Source: Thermoplasmata archaeon
Lineage (GTDB): Archaea > Thermoplasmatota > SW-10-69-26
NCBI GenBank assembly: GCA_003561665.1
Contig: PWVY01000182.1
Location: 1 to 10,626 of the forward strand
Direction of reading: 5' to 3'
Length of the DNA stretch: 10,626 nucleotides
The notes beneath the pieces are model-generated. The model worked only from the letters and a program-made list of their open reading frames with translations. It made no database searches and was not told where the DNA came from. Positions 1 through 6,882 of the stretch are shown one piece after another. Numbering within the stretch: position 1 is the first letter of the stretch; each line of letters begins with the position of its first letter. The position numbers and the translations under genes are program-made.

Positions 1-1169
1 ACGAGGCGGTGTTCCCGCAGGTGGCGTACGGCGTCATCGTTGCAGCGTGCGTGTACAGCGCGTGGATGGCGCTTCGTCGCCCTTACGAGCGGTATGCGTT
101 TTTGACGTCGTCGACGTTCGCGATCCTCGCGGATGCGGCGTTCATCACGTTGTTCTTGGTCGCGACGGGGGGTTTCGCGTCGCCGTATTTCCCGTTGTGG
201 TACGTGAGCATCATCGCGGTGAGCTTCCGGTACGGTGCGTGGGCCGCGTTGGGGGGCTCGTGCGCGTACGCTCTCGCGTATGCAGGGTTGGTGGCGTGGA
301 TGGGGCAGGTGGAGGGGAACATGCCGGTGTTGGGTATCCGGATCGGGTACATCTTCTTGGCCGGTGGGTTGGCCTCGTTGTTGTCGATGGTCACATACCA
401 GCAGACGGTGGCCAAGCGCGCGTACCGTGAGTTGGCCCAGCGGTTGGAGAGGGCGCGTGGGGAGGCTGAGGAGCATGCGTCGCGTTTGGAGCAGTCGAAC
501 GAGGACCTTCGTCAGGTTTCCTACGCGATCAGCCACGATGTGCGTGAGCCGCTTCGCGTCATCGGAGGGTACGCGGGGTTGCTGGAGCGGAAGTTGAAGG
601 GGCGTTTGAGCGAGGACGATGCGGAGCTGGTGGAGCAGATTCAGGCGAGCGCGAACCGGTTGGATGGCATGATCGAGAGCCTGCTGGACTACTCAAGGTT
701 AGACCGTGATGATCCACCCAAAGAGCCGGTCGAACTTGAGGCCGCGTTGGGGGATGCCTTGGATGCGTTGGGCGTCAGCATCGACGACTCCGGCGCGCGC
801 ATCGATCACGAGGAGCTCCCCTTGGTCAAGGGCGACCCTCATCAGATCACGTTGCTCTTCCAGAACCTGGTCTCCAACGCCATCAAGTACGCCGGGGATG
901 CCCCGCCCATCGTACAGGTGAGCGCCACGCGCGAAGGGAGCATGGTGCGCGTGAGCGTGAAGGATGCAGGCATCGGCATCCCCGAACCGGAGCAAAAGCA
1001 CGTGTTCAACCTGTTCCACCGAGGATCAGCAACAGCCCAACGCGAGCAAGGCGAAGGCATCGGGCTGGCCCTTTGTCGCCGGTTGGTCGAGCGACACGGC
1101 GGACGCATCAGCGTCGAAAGCACACCGGGAGAAGGGTCCACGTTCTCGTTCACGCTCCCGGCCGCCTGA
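1..1169 (+). CDS. Membrane-bound sensor histidine kinase, 5' end missing
   Basis: Sensor kinase that autophosphorylates a histidine and passes the phosphate to a response regulator, which is not in this window. The frame is open to the left edge, so the true start lies outside; the first possible start visible is GTG at 9. Residues count from there. About five hydrophobic membrane segments fill roughly residues 5-130, with no recognisable extracellular sensor domain. A charged helical linker (about 135-165) leads to the H-box, seen as SHDVREPL near residue 175. The HATPase part has the N-box NLVSNAIKYA, the G1 box DAGIGI, an F-box FNLFHRG and the G2 box GEGIGLAL. The H-box and ATPase resemble phytochrome-type kinases common in bacteria and many archaea. 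The gene ends 73 bases before nop5 and is probably a separate unit. Certain as a kinase; the signal is unknown. Confidence 0.95.
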   Translation, partial: EAVFPQVAYGVIVAACVYSAWMALRRPYERYAFLTSSTFAILADAAFITLFLVATGGFASPYFPLWYVSIIAVSFRYGAWAALGGSCAYALAYAGLVAWMGQVEGNMPVLGIRIGYIFLAGGLASLLSMVTYQQTVAKRAYRELAQRLERARGEAEEHASRLEQSNEDLRQVSYAISHDVREPLRVIGGYAGLLERKLKGRLSEDDAELVEQIQASANRLDGMIESLLDYSRLDRDDPPKEPVELEAALGDALDALGVSIDDSGARIDHEELPLVKGDPHQITLLFQNLVSNAIKYAGDAPPIVQVSATREGSMVRVSVKDAGIGIPEPEQKHVFNLFHRGSATAQREQGEGIGLALCRRLVERHGGRISVESTPGEGSTFSFTLPAA

Positions 1170-1204
1170 TGCCACGACCCCCTTGCGGTTCCAGGGCCTT
1201 GCAC

Positions 1205-1218
1205 GCGAACCGTTAAGG
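1205..1218 (+). promoter_or_regulatory. BRE/TATA-like promoter of nop5
   Basis: GCGAAC (BRE-like) followed by CGTTAAGG (TATA-like) lies in the 73-base gap between the kinase and nop5. The TATA centre is about 28 bases before the ATG at 1243, so transcription would start at or next to the start codon, giving a leaderless message. No Shine-Dalgarno sequence precedes the ATG, which agrees. Inferred from spacing and similarity to the boxes at 8566 and 8396. Confidence 0.5.
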
Positions 1219-1242
1219 GGTCCTCTCGTCTCCAGTACCCCA

Positions 1243-2304
1243 ATGGGCTCTTGCTTCCTAGAGACCGAATGGTTCGGGGTGTTCCTCTACGAGGACGACA
1301 CGCTCCAAGCCAAACGCATCTTCCCCCCCGACGCGGGACAGATCGCGGACCGGTTGGAGACGATCGAGAACGGCGAGATCCTCTACGAAGAGAAAGAACT
1401 TGCCGGCACCGTTGAGACGCTTCACGTTCCCGACGAACGTCTCACCAAGCTCCCCAACACCACGAAAACCACTCAACCCCTACGAAGGCAAGACCCGGAA
1501 GAGCACGGACGAGACGCCTCCCTACGACACGAAGCCGCCCTCGAGCTTGCACAACGCACCGTGCGCGGAAGCCTCTCCGAGCAAAGCCGCCACCTCGAAC
1601 AAGCCGTCGCGTACCTCGACGAAGCCCATGAAACCGAGAACCTCATGGGCGAACGGCTCGTGGCCTGGTTCCGGTTAAGCAACCCCGAGATCGTCGACAA
1701 AGCAAGCGACCACCAAGAACTGGCCCGATGGATCGTCGACCACGGCACCGGTGAAGCCATCCGCCAAGCCCACGGATGGGACCCCTCCGAGCTCGGCACC
1801 CCTCTTAGCCCGCAAGAGCTCGATGCCATCGAAGGCCTCGCAACGAGCCTGGTCGAGCAAGCCGAAAGCCGAGCACCCCTAGAAAGCTTCATCGAGGAGG
1901 TCGCAAACGAGATCGCACCCAACATCACCAAGCTCACCAGCGCAGGCATCGCAGCCCGCCTGATCCACCACGCCGGCGGCCTTCGCCGCTTGGCCATGGA
2001 ACCTGCCAGCACCATCCAGATGCTCGGCGCCGAAGACGCCGTGTTCAAACACCTCACCGAGAACGCGCCACCCCCCAAGCACGGCGTCATCTTCCAACAC
2101 CCCATGATCCACAACGCTCACCCGAAAGACCGAGGCAAAATCGCGCGCGCTATGGCCGCAAAGATCGCCATCGCCGCCCGAGCCGATGCCTTCACAGGGA
2201 ACGATATCGCAAGCGAGCTGAAGGCCGAGCTTGAAGCGCGCGCCAAGGAGGTCGCTCGCGTGGGGAGACGACGGGCCATGAAACGGAAAGGAGGCAACCG
2301 ATGA
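1243..2304 (+). CDS. nop5: Nop5 (Nop56/58-type) C/D-box RNP scaffold protein
   Basis: Core protein of archaeal box C/D ribonucleoproteins: it binds the L7Ae-RNA complex and recruits fibrillarin for RNA-guided 2'-O-methylation of rRNA and tRNA. At 353 aa it is at the short end for archaeal Nop5. Visible parts are the N-terminal fibrillarin-binding domain (1-75), a charged linker and coiled-coil region (about 90-230), and the Nop domain (about 235-325) with LGAEDAVFKHL at 261-271, the RNA-contact stretch PPKHGVIFQHP at 277-287 and RGKIARAMAAKIAIAARAD at 297-315. A basic tail (RRRAMKRKGG) ends the protein. The frame stays open back to 964, but that part overlaps the kinase and reads as low-complexity shadow. 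ATG 1243 is chosen because the N-terminal family match begins there and a TATA-like box lies about 28 bases upstream. First gene of a four-gene operon. Confidence 0.95.
   Translation: MGSCFLETEWFGVFLYEDDTLQAKRIFPPDAGQIADRLETIENGEILYEEKELAGTVETLHVPDERLTKLPNTTKTTQPLRRQDPEEHGRDASLRHEAALELAQRTVRGSLSEQSRHLEQAVAYLDEAHETENLMGERLVAWFRLSNPEIVDKASDHQELARWIVDHGTGEAIRQAHGWDPSELGTPLSPQELDAIEGLATSLVEQAESRAPLESFIEEVANEIAPNITKLTSAGIAARLIHHAGGLRRLAMEPASTIQMLGAEDAVFKHLTENAPPPKHGVIFQHPMIHNAHPKDRGKIARAMAAKIAIAARADAFTGNDIASELKAELEARAKEVARVGRRRAMKRKGGNR
2288..2294 (+). promoter_or_regulatory. Strong ribosome binding site for fibrillarin
   Basis: AAGGAGG ends six bases before the ATG at 2301. It lies inside the last codons of nop5 and fixes the fibrillarin start at 2301, supporting the view that the short N-terminus is real. 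Confidence 0.75.
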
Positions 2305-2837
2305 TGCAACGCATGCAAGGGCAAGGCAAACTCGGCGCCTACCAGACCAACGGAGGCGACGCGTGGGATCCCGAACCGGGCGAGAACGTGTTGTACCTCG
2401 GGGCTGCAGAAGGCGCGACGGCCTCGTGGATGTGCAAGCAACTGGACGGCACGATCGTCGCCGTCGAGAAAAGCCCCGTAGCAGGCCTTAGCCTGCTTCG
2501 CTCCGCTCGGGAGCTTGATCACCTGATCCCGTACATCGGGGATGCAAGGAACACGGGATCGTACGCACCGTTTGTCCCCTCGTTGGGGTTCGTGTATCAG
2601 GATATCGCGCAACGAGACCAGGTGGACATCTTCGTGAAGAACGTTGAACGGTTCAGTCCTCGACGCGCGTTCCTGGCCGTGAAGGCGCGTAGCATCGCGG
2701 TGGAGCGCGATCCCAAGAGCGTGTTCGAGGATGCTCGCGAGGCGGTCGAAGAGGCCGGGCGCGTGGTGGATGTGGTCTCGTTGGATCCCTTCCATAAGGA
2801 CCACGCGATGATCGTCGTGGACACTGTGGGCGAGTGA
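2301..2837 (+). CDS. flpA: Fibrillarin-like 2'-O-methyltransferase, short N-terminus
   Basis: Catalytic subunit of the box C/D RNP: transfers a methyl group from S-adenosylmethionine to the ribose 2'-hydroxyl selected by the guide RNA. The Rossmann methyltransferase core is complete: SAM-binding LYLGAAEGATAS (31-42), the acidic strand VAVEKSP (53-59), GDAR (80-83), the family signature VYQDIAQRDQ (98-107), VKARS with the catalytic-tetrad lysine (127-131) and KDHA (166-169). The protein is 178 aa, against roughly 210-230 in typical archaeal fibrillarins. The small N-terminal beta domain is absent, and the protein begins at about the helix before motif I (GKLGAYQTNG, where others have RSKLAAAILKG). 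The ATG overlaps the nop5 stop as ATGA, so translation is coupled to its partner. The function is secure; the consequence of the missing domain is unknown. Confidence 0.93.
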   Translation: MMQRMQGQGKLGAYQTNGGDAWDPEPGENVLYLGAAEGATASWMCKQLDGTIVAVEKSPVAGLSLLRSARELDHLIPYIGDARNTGSYAPFVPSLGFVYQDIAQRDQVDIFVKNVERFSPRRAFLAVKARSIAVERDPKSVFEDAREAVEEAGRVVDVVSLDPFHKDHAMIVVDTVGE

Positions 2838-3523
2838 GGGTCGTGGCTGATGAGGACGTGCTCAAGGCGATCCCGCTCCTTGGTGAGCGGGGGCGAACGA
2901 GCACGTTCGTCCGGTGGACGCTTCCTTTGCTTGCGTTCTCGACGCTCATCCTGAGCGTGTTCTTGGTGTTCCCAACGCGGTTCGTGCAGTTCTTCGGCTT
3001 CTTGTTCACGTACATGGTTCCCCCTGCGGGGAAGGAGAGCGTGATCCCTGCTGCGGTGGCGGCGGGGTATTCCCCGTTCTTGGTGGCGACGTACATCGCG
3101 GGGTTGGACATGACGGTCGCGTGGCTTCTTGCTTGGAACTGGGATGCCCTCTCGAGGGTGCCCCTCGTGGGGGGTGTGATCGGTCGAACGACGAAGAAGG
3201 GGCAGGAGTGGTTGAAGGATCGATCCTTGGTGGATCGGTCCGCGTTCTTCGGGTTGGTGGGGTTCGTGTTCGTGCCGTTGCAGGGGAGCGGGGCGATCGC
3301 GGGCGTGGCGTTGGGTCGGTTGATCGGGTTGCCTGCGCAGCGGGCGTGGGTGGCCATCATGATTGGTGCGTTGTTTGCGGCGTTCTTGTGGGCGTACGCG
3401 GCAGGGGCGGTGCGTTCCTTGGTGGGGATCGTAGGGTGGGGGGTGGTGTTGCAGGTTGCCGTTGTGCTTTTAGCGGTTGGCGTGTTGGTTTGGTTTGTTT
3501 CCAGGAGGATTCGACGTGGTTGA
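2834..3523 (+). CDS. Small multidrug-export-family membrane protein (COG2426/PF06695-like)
   Basis: Integral membrane protein of 229 aa resembling the putative small multidrug export family; the transported substrate is not established for this family. About five to six hydrophobic segments are visible (roughly 28-47, 50-64, 70-102, 136-162, 170-192, 198-222). Family-like features are a proline-containing KESVIPAAVAAG (67-78) in the first half and PLQGSGAIAGVALG (148-161) in the second half, where relatives carry a PGTGAW-type motif. A basic cytoplasmic loop (TTKKGQEWLK, 119-128) separates the halves and the C-terminus is RRIRRG, as expected for an inside end. The GTG at 2834 overlaps the fibrillarin stop (GTGA); GTG at 2843 is an alternative. 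It is probably in the nop5 transcript by position only. The family call is good, the function is not known. Confidence 0.8.
   Translation: MRVVADEDVLKAIPLLGERGRTSTFVRWTLPLLAFSTLILSVFLVFPTRFVQFFGFLFTYMVPPAGKESVIPAAVAAGYSPFLVATYIAGLDMTVAWLLAWNWDALSRVPLVGGVIGRTTKKGQEWLKDRSLVDRSAFFGLVGFVFVPLQGSGAIAGVALGRLIGLPAQRAWVAIMIGALFAAFLWAYAAGAVRSLVGIVGWGVVLQVAVVLLAVGVLVWFVSRRIRRG
3503..3508 (+). promoter_or_regulatory. Ribosome binding site setting the epimerase start
   Basis: AGGAGG lies seven bases before GTG 3516, inside the end of the membrane-protein gene. It decides for GTG 3516 against the in-frame ATG at 3477, whose extra 13 residues precede the Rossmann strand with no family counterpart. Confidence 0.75.
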
Positions 3524-4469
3524 GCATGAGCGTGCGTTCGTGACGGGTGGAGCTGGCTTCATCGGGAGCCATTTGGTGGAGGCGTTGGTTGAGAGGGGGT
3601 GCGAGGTGGTGGTGTATGATAATCTGGTCTCGGGGCATCGGTCCTTCTTGGAGGGTGTGGATTGCACGTTCGTGGAGGCGGATGTGCTGGATGTTCCCGC
3701 GTTGGAGGCGGCGATGGAGGGGTGTGATCTTGTGGTTCATTCGGCGGCGGATCCGGATGTTCGCGTGGGGGTGGAGGATGCGAACCGGCATTTTGAGCAG
3801 AACGTGCAGGCGACGCAGAACGTGTTGGAGGGTGCGCGCAAGGAGGGTGTGGAGACGTTCTTGTTCCTGAGAACGAGCACGGTGTACGGGGAGGCCGAGG
3901 AGCTTCCTACGCCCGAGTCGTATGGCCCTATGAAGCCGATCAGCACGTACGGTGCGAGCAAGTTGGCGGCGGATGCGCTGGTCAGTGGGCATGCGCATAC
4001 GTTCGATTTTGACGCGGTCAGTTACCGGTTTGCGAACATCCTGGGTCCGCGTTTGACGCATGGGGTCGTGTACGATTTCACGCACAAGCTTTTGGATGAT
4101 CCTTCCCGGTTGGAGATTTTGGGGGATGGGAGCCAGGAGAAGTCATACTGCCACATCGAGGACATGTTGGATGCGGTGTTCACGGTGTTGGATTGGGAGG
4201 GGAGGGATCGGTTCGAGGCGGTGAACGTGGGCACGGATTCGTGGACGAGCGTGACGCGCATCGCGGATCTTGTGTGTGAGGCGATGGGGTTGGAGGATGT
4301 CACGTACGCGTACACGGGCGGCGTCGGGGCGGGTCGGGGTTGGAAGGGGGATGTGAAGAAGATGCGGTTGGCGATGGATACGTTGAACGATTTGGGGTGG
4401 ACGGCGGAGCGTTCAAGCGATGAGGCGGTGCGTTCCACGGCGGAGTGGATGGCCAAGAGCGTGGCTTAG
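3516..4469 (+). CDS. NAD(P)-dependent nucleotide-sugar epimerase/dehydratase (extended SDR)
   Basis: 317-aa extended short-chain dehydrogenase, most like the UDP-glucose 4-epimerase/dTDP-glucose dehydratase group, which supplies activated sugars for glycans or glycoproteins. The N-terminal Rossmann fold has TGGAGFIGSH (10-19), the YDNL strand end (34-37) and ADVLD (55-59). The active site has STVYG (121-125) and the YxxxK pair Tyr145 and Lys149 in YGASK. The substrate side carries RFANILGPR (171-179), a YCHIEDM motif (211-217) and GRGWKGDVKK (273-282), the last typical of nucleotide-sugar epimerases. The GTG start overlaps the previous stop by eight bases and has its own AGGAGG, making this the last gene of the nop5 operon. 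The exact sugar cannot be told. The coding DNA is extremely G/T-rich on this strand, like the preceding gene. Confidence 0.9.
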   Translation: MVEHERAFVTGGAGFIGSHLVEALVERGCEVVVYDNLVSGHRSFLEGVDCTFVEADVLDVPALEAAMEGCDLVVHSAADPDVRVGVEDANRHFEQNVQATQNVLEGARKEGVETFLFLRTSTVYGEAEELPTPESYGPMKPISTYGASKLAADALVSGHAHTFDFDAVSYRFANILGPRLTHGVVYDFTHKLLDDPSRLEILGDGSQEKSYCHIEDMLDAVFTVLDWEGRDRFEAVNVGTDSWTSVTRIADLVCEAMGLEDVTYAYTGGVGAGRGWKGDVKKMRLAMDTLNDLGWTAERSSDEAVRSTAEWMAKSVA

Positions 4470-4490
4470 GGGCTCTTCGGGTGGCTGGGG

Positions 4491-5336
4491 TTAGTTGTCT
4501 TGTCGCTTGCGTAGGGCTTCGAGGCAGGCGTAGGGGACGCGTAGGTTGCCGCGGCCGGTGCCGAGGTTGATGTGTGGTTTGTTGTCGCCGTGGAAGTCGC
4601 TGCCGCCGGTGGTGGCAAGGTCGTAGCGTTGAGCTTGCTGTTTGAAGAAGGTGACGTGGTTGGCGTCGTGGTCGGGGTAGTATGTTTCGATGCCATCGAG
4701 GCCGGCTTGGGTGAGGGTTTCGAGGATGAGGGGGAAGCGGGCGGGGTGAATGTAGCAGGGGTGGGCGAGCACGGCGAGGCCGTCGGCTTGGTGGATCAGG
4801 TGGATGGCGTCGGGGGGGTTGAGGCGTTTTTTGGGAACGTAGGCGGGGGCGTGGTCTCCGATGTAGGCGTCGTAGGCGTCTTGGATCTGGTCGATGTGGT
4901 CGTGTTCGAGGAGGGCTTTTGCTAGGTGGGGTCGGCCGAGCACGTCCCCGGTGGCGTGTTCTTCGATGTCTTGGAGGGTGAGGTGGATGCCTTCGTCTTG
5001 GAGGCGTTGGAGCATCTTGGGCATGCGTTCGCGTCGGGCTTGGCGAAGGTTTTCGGTCTCTTGTTGGAGGGTTTCGTTGTGGGGGTCGATGAAGTAGCCG
5101 AGGATGTCGATGTTCTCGCCGTGGGTGCGTGTGCTAAGCTCGATGCCGGGGATGGTTTCGATGTCGTGGTCTTGGCCTGCTTGGAGGAAGGCTGGGAGGC
5201 CGTCGACGGTGTCGTGGTCGGTGAGCGCGACGGCGGCGAGGTTCTTCTCCGTGGCGAGGGCGACGATCTCCTCGGGTGTGAAGGTGCCATCGGAGTGAAT
5301 GGAGTGTGTTTGCAAATCGATGAAACGCTCGGGCAC
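4491..5336 (-). CDS. PHP-domain phosphoesterase, TrpH/YciV-like
   Basis: 281-aa metal-dependent phosphoesterase of the PHP family; relatives of this length (TrpH/YciV, RNase AM) hydrolyse 3',5'-bisphosphonucleotides or trim RNA 5' ends. Motifs in order: DLQTHSIHSDG (7-17), LTDHDTVDG (39-47), PGIELS (63-68), DILGYFID (77-84), GRPHLAKAL (134-142), LAVLAHP (187-193), DGIETYY (214-220) and GGSDFHG (244-250). Two positions that are usually metal-binding histidines differ: Gln9 stands where motif I has the first His of HxH, and Asp77 where relatives have the His of HxLGY. The start is GTG 5336, directly before the first beta strand, with a TATA-like box about 25 bases upstream and no Shine-Dalgarno, so a leaderless message is likely. 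It converges on the epimerase, with 21 bases between stops. The family is secure, the substrate is inferred. Confidence 0.92.
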   Translation of the reverse strand: MPERFIDLQTHSIHSDGTFTPEEIVALATEKNLAAVALTDHDTVDGLPAFLQAGQDHDIETIPGIELSTRTHGENIDILGYFIDPHNETLQQETENLRQARRERMPKMLQRLQDEGIHLTLQDIEEHATGDVLGRPHLAKALLEHDHIDQIQDAYDAYIGDHAPAYVPKKRLNPPDAIHLIHQADGLAVLAHPCYIHPARFPLILETLTQAGLDGIETYYPDHDANHVTFFKQQAQRYDLATTGGSDFHGDNKPHINLGTGRGNLRVPYACLEALRKRQDN

Positions 5337-5357
5337 GTTCTTGTGGAGCCGGGCGAG

Positions 5358-5370
5358 CTTTTTAGGCCTG
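5358..5370 (-). promoter_or_regulatory. TATA-like promoter of the PHP gene
   Basis: On the minus strand CAGG precedes CCTAAAAAG. The box centre is about 25 bases before GTG 5336, predicting a leaderless start. It lies in the 115-base gap after the ATPase gene, so the PHP gene need not depend on ATPase transcription. Confidence 0.5.
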
Positions 5371-5451
5371 TCGGGTCTCGAAGAACAGCGCTTGTTTCCT
5401 CAAGGAGGGATCTCTGACGTGGGTGGGGTTCAGCGCTTGGCAAGCATCGGG

Positions 5452-6732
5452 CTACGTTGCTCTTGCAAGGCAGAGCATCCAAAGAGGGAGCACGGTCACC
5501 TCGCGGCCGTTCACGGTCCAGGTGTCGAACGTGTTCTTGGAGGCGAGGATGAGGAAGAAGTCTTCAGGTAGTCCGGTCAGGGGTCGCGCGTGGGAGGGGG
5601 AGACGTTTTCGCGGTGTTTTACTTCGATCCCGAGCTTGCTCTTGGGGAGCACAATGTCAATCTCGGGGTCCTGGTTGTAGCAGGGATCCTCGAGCCCTCG
5701 AAGGTGGTTGAACGCGACGGTTTCGGCTCGAAGCCCGGGATCACAGTCCCAAAGGTGGGTGTAGGCGTGATCGGTCACGTAGGCCTTGGGTCGTTTTCGC
5801 AGCTCCTTCCGGGTTGAACCGGTGTATGGTTTGCTCTCGTGGATGAGGTAGGCGTCTTCGAGGTACTGGATGTAGGCCTTCACGGTTTGGTAGTCCGTGT
5901 CGAGGTCTCGGGCGTGCTTGGTGTAGTTGACGCGTTGGCCTGAGTGCTCGGTGAAGATCCGGAAAAGCCCTTTGAGGACGTCGACCCGTTTCACCGGGAA
6001 CATCTCGACGATGTCCCGGAAGAAAACCAGGTCCAGGGTTTGCTTGAGGAGTTCTCGGTCTTGCTCTTCGAAGAACTCGGGCAGGCCTCCGCTTTCCAGG
6101 TAGTCGGCGAAGAGGATCCGAAGCTTCTTGGCGTTCTCAGGGTAGCTGGGCTCGGTTAGGGTGACGGTCGGTGGCTGGATTCCTTTGTAGCGCAGGAATT
6201 CGGTGAAGGAGAAGGGCTCCAGGCGGTGAAGTCGGATGCGTCCAGCCAGGCTCTCGCCGGCTCCTTTCGTGAGGTTCATCGCGGAGGATCCGGTCACGAC
6301 GAACTTGACGGAATAGCCTCTGTCGTGGATGGATTTGACTTCGTTGCCCCAGTCCTCGACTTTTTGCACTTCGTCGAGGAAGATGTAGATGGGTTGGTCA
6401 AGATCAGAGAACGGGGTGGCGAGGATGTCTTCCTCGTAGAGGGTGACGATACGGCGCGGTGGGGTCTCGTCTGCTAGGTCAAAGGAGAAGTAACAGACGC
6501 GGTGGGGATCGATACCTTCCTCGTGGAGGAGTTGGTGGATAAGCCAGTGGAGGAGCGTTGTTTTCCCTGTGCGGCGTAGGCCGGAGACCGCGGTGATTCG
6601 TTCCTCTTGTAGGTGCTCTTCCAGCGTGGGACCGATCGTACGGGGGGCGAACTGCGCGGGTAAGGGGACGCTGTCTTTTGTCCACCAGGGGTTCTGCTCT
6701 CGGATCAGTTCAAGAACGCCCGCACGATTCAT
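5452..6732 (-). CDS. AAA-family ATPase with C-terminal DUF4143 (nuclease-like) domain
   Basis: 426-aa protein with an AAA_14-type P-loop domain followed by DUF4143, a family abundant and patchily distributed in archaea and bacteria; its cellular role is not established. Walker A is GLRRTGKTT (51-59), Walker B is YIFLDEVQ (116-123), and the sensor strand reads VVTGSSA (145-151). The middle (about 170-265) has the usual FSFTEFLRYKG and SGGLPEF signatures. A winged-helix stretch (265-300) leads to the DUF4143 end with PEIDIVLPKSKLGIEVKHR (356-374), where Glu357, Asp359, Glu370 and Lys372 look like a PD-(D/E)XK-type core. The ATG is the only sensible start. An AGGAGG is present but sits one base before it. 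The upstream AT-rich island with repeated operator-like sequence suggests tight control and possibly recent acquisition. Confidence 0.9.
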   Translation of the reverse strand: MNRAGVLELIREQNPWWTKDSVPLPAQFAPRTIGPTLEEHLQEERITAVSGLRRTGKTTLLHWLIHQLLHEEGIDPHRVCYFSFDLADETPPRRIVTLYEEDILATPFSDLDQPIYIFLDEVQKVEDWGNEVKSIHDRGYSVKFVVTGSSAMNLTKGAGESLAGRIRLHRLEPFSFTEFLRYKGIQPPTVTLTEPSYPENAKKLRILFADYLESGGLPEFFEEQDRELLKQTLDLVFFRDIVEMFPVKRVDVLKGLFRIFTEHSGQRVNYTKHARDLDTDYQTVKAYIQYLEDAYLIHESKPYTGSTRKELRKRPKAYVTDHAYTHLWDCDPGLRAETVAFNHLRGLEDPCYNQDPEIDIVLPKSKLGIEVKHRENVSPSHARPLTGLPEDFFLILASKNTFDTWTVNGREVTVLPLWMLCLARAT

Positions 6733-6733
6733 G

Positions 6734-6739
6734 CCTCCT
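6734..6739 (-). promoter_or_regulatory. Shine-Dalgarno with one-base spacing before the ATPase ATG
   Basis: On the minus strand AGGAGG is followed by a single C and then ATG. The spacing is much shorter than the usual five to eight bases. No alternative ATG, GTG or TTG is available just downstream in frame. Either the spacing is tolerated or translation is initiated on a near-leaderless message. Confidence 0.5.
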
Positions 6740-6821
6740 ATTAGGGTTACACAAACAAAAGCTTATTGTAAAGTTAGTGTTACCTGACCGCATGGACTTT
6801 CTTTATTAGGGTTACCCTAAT
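6739..6821. repeat. Three spaced TTAGGGTTAC-like repeats, one in a perfect palindrome: probable operator
   Basis: TATTAGGGTTAC occurs exactly at 6739-6750 and again at 6804-6815. A third copy with one mismatch, TTAGTGTTAC, lies midway at 6774-6783. The core copies start at 6741, 6774 and 6806, spaced 33 and 32 bases, close to three helical turns, so a bound protein would sit on one face of the DNA. The right copy is half of a perfect palindrome, ATTAGGGT-T-ACCCTAAT (6805-6821); the left copy matches the palindrome at five of seven pairs. The array surrounds the ATPase promoter and sits in DNA far richer in A+T than its surroundings. The sequence and spacing are seen directly; an operator role is inferred. 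Confidence 0.7.
6765..6773 (-). promoter_or_regulatory. TATA-like box of the ATPase gene
   Basis: CTTTACAAT on the minus strand, centred 37 bases before the ATG at 6732. This predicts a transcript start near 6742-6744 and a leader of about ten bases. One TTAGGGTTAC copy (6741-6750) would cover the start point and another (6774-6783) directly abuts the upstream BRE position. A second AT-rich stretch at 6834-6841 is an alternative box. Confidence 0.45.
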
Positions 6822-6882
6822 CCTTGGATGGTTCTATATTTGGGTCACCTAGGTTCTCGGGAGGGTTTGGGGGTTCGTGTCG

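Noticed and set aside
964..1242. In-frame 93-codon extension of nop5 overlapping the kinase gene
   Set aside because: It is a shadow of the kinase reading frame, rich in Ser/Arg/Lys with no similarity to Nop5; the promoter box and family N-terminus both point to ATG 1243.
3493..3508. Minus-strand TCCTGGAAACAAAC resembling a mini origin box
   Set aside because: Single copy inside overlapping coding sequence; explained by the codons and the AGGAGG ribosome binding site.
4470..4490. Bidirectional terminator between the converging epimerase and PHP genes
   Set aside because: Only 21 bases, no stable hairpin and no long T run on either strand; termination may occur inside the opposite gene.
6741..6820. 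TTAGGG copies as telomere-like or CRISPR repeats
   Set aside because: Only three copies with 32-33 base spacing and no conserved long repeat; the setting is a promoter of a normal gene, so an operator is the simpler reading.
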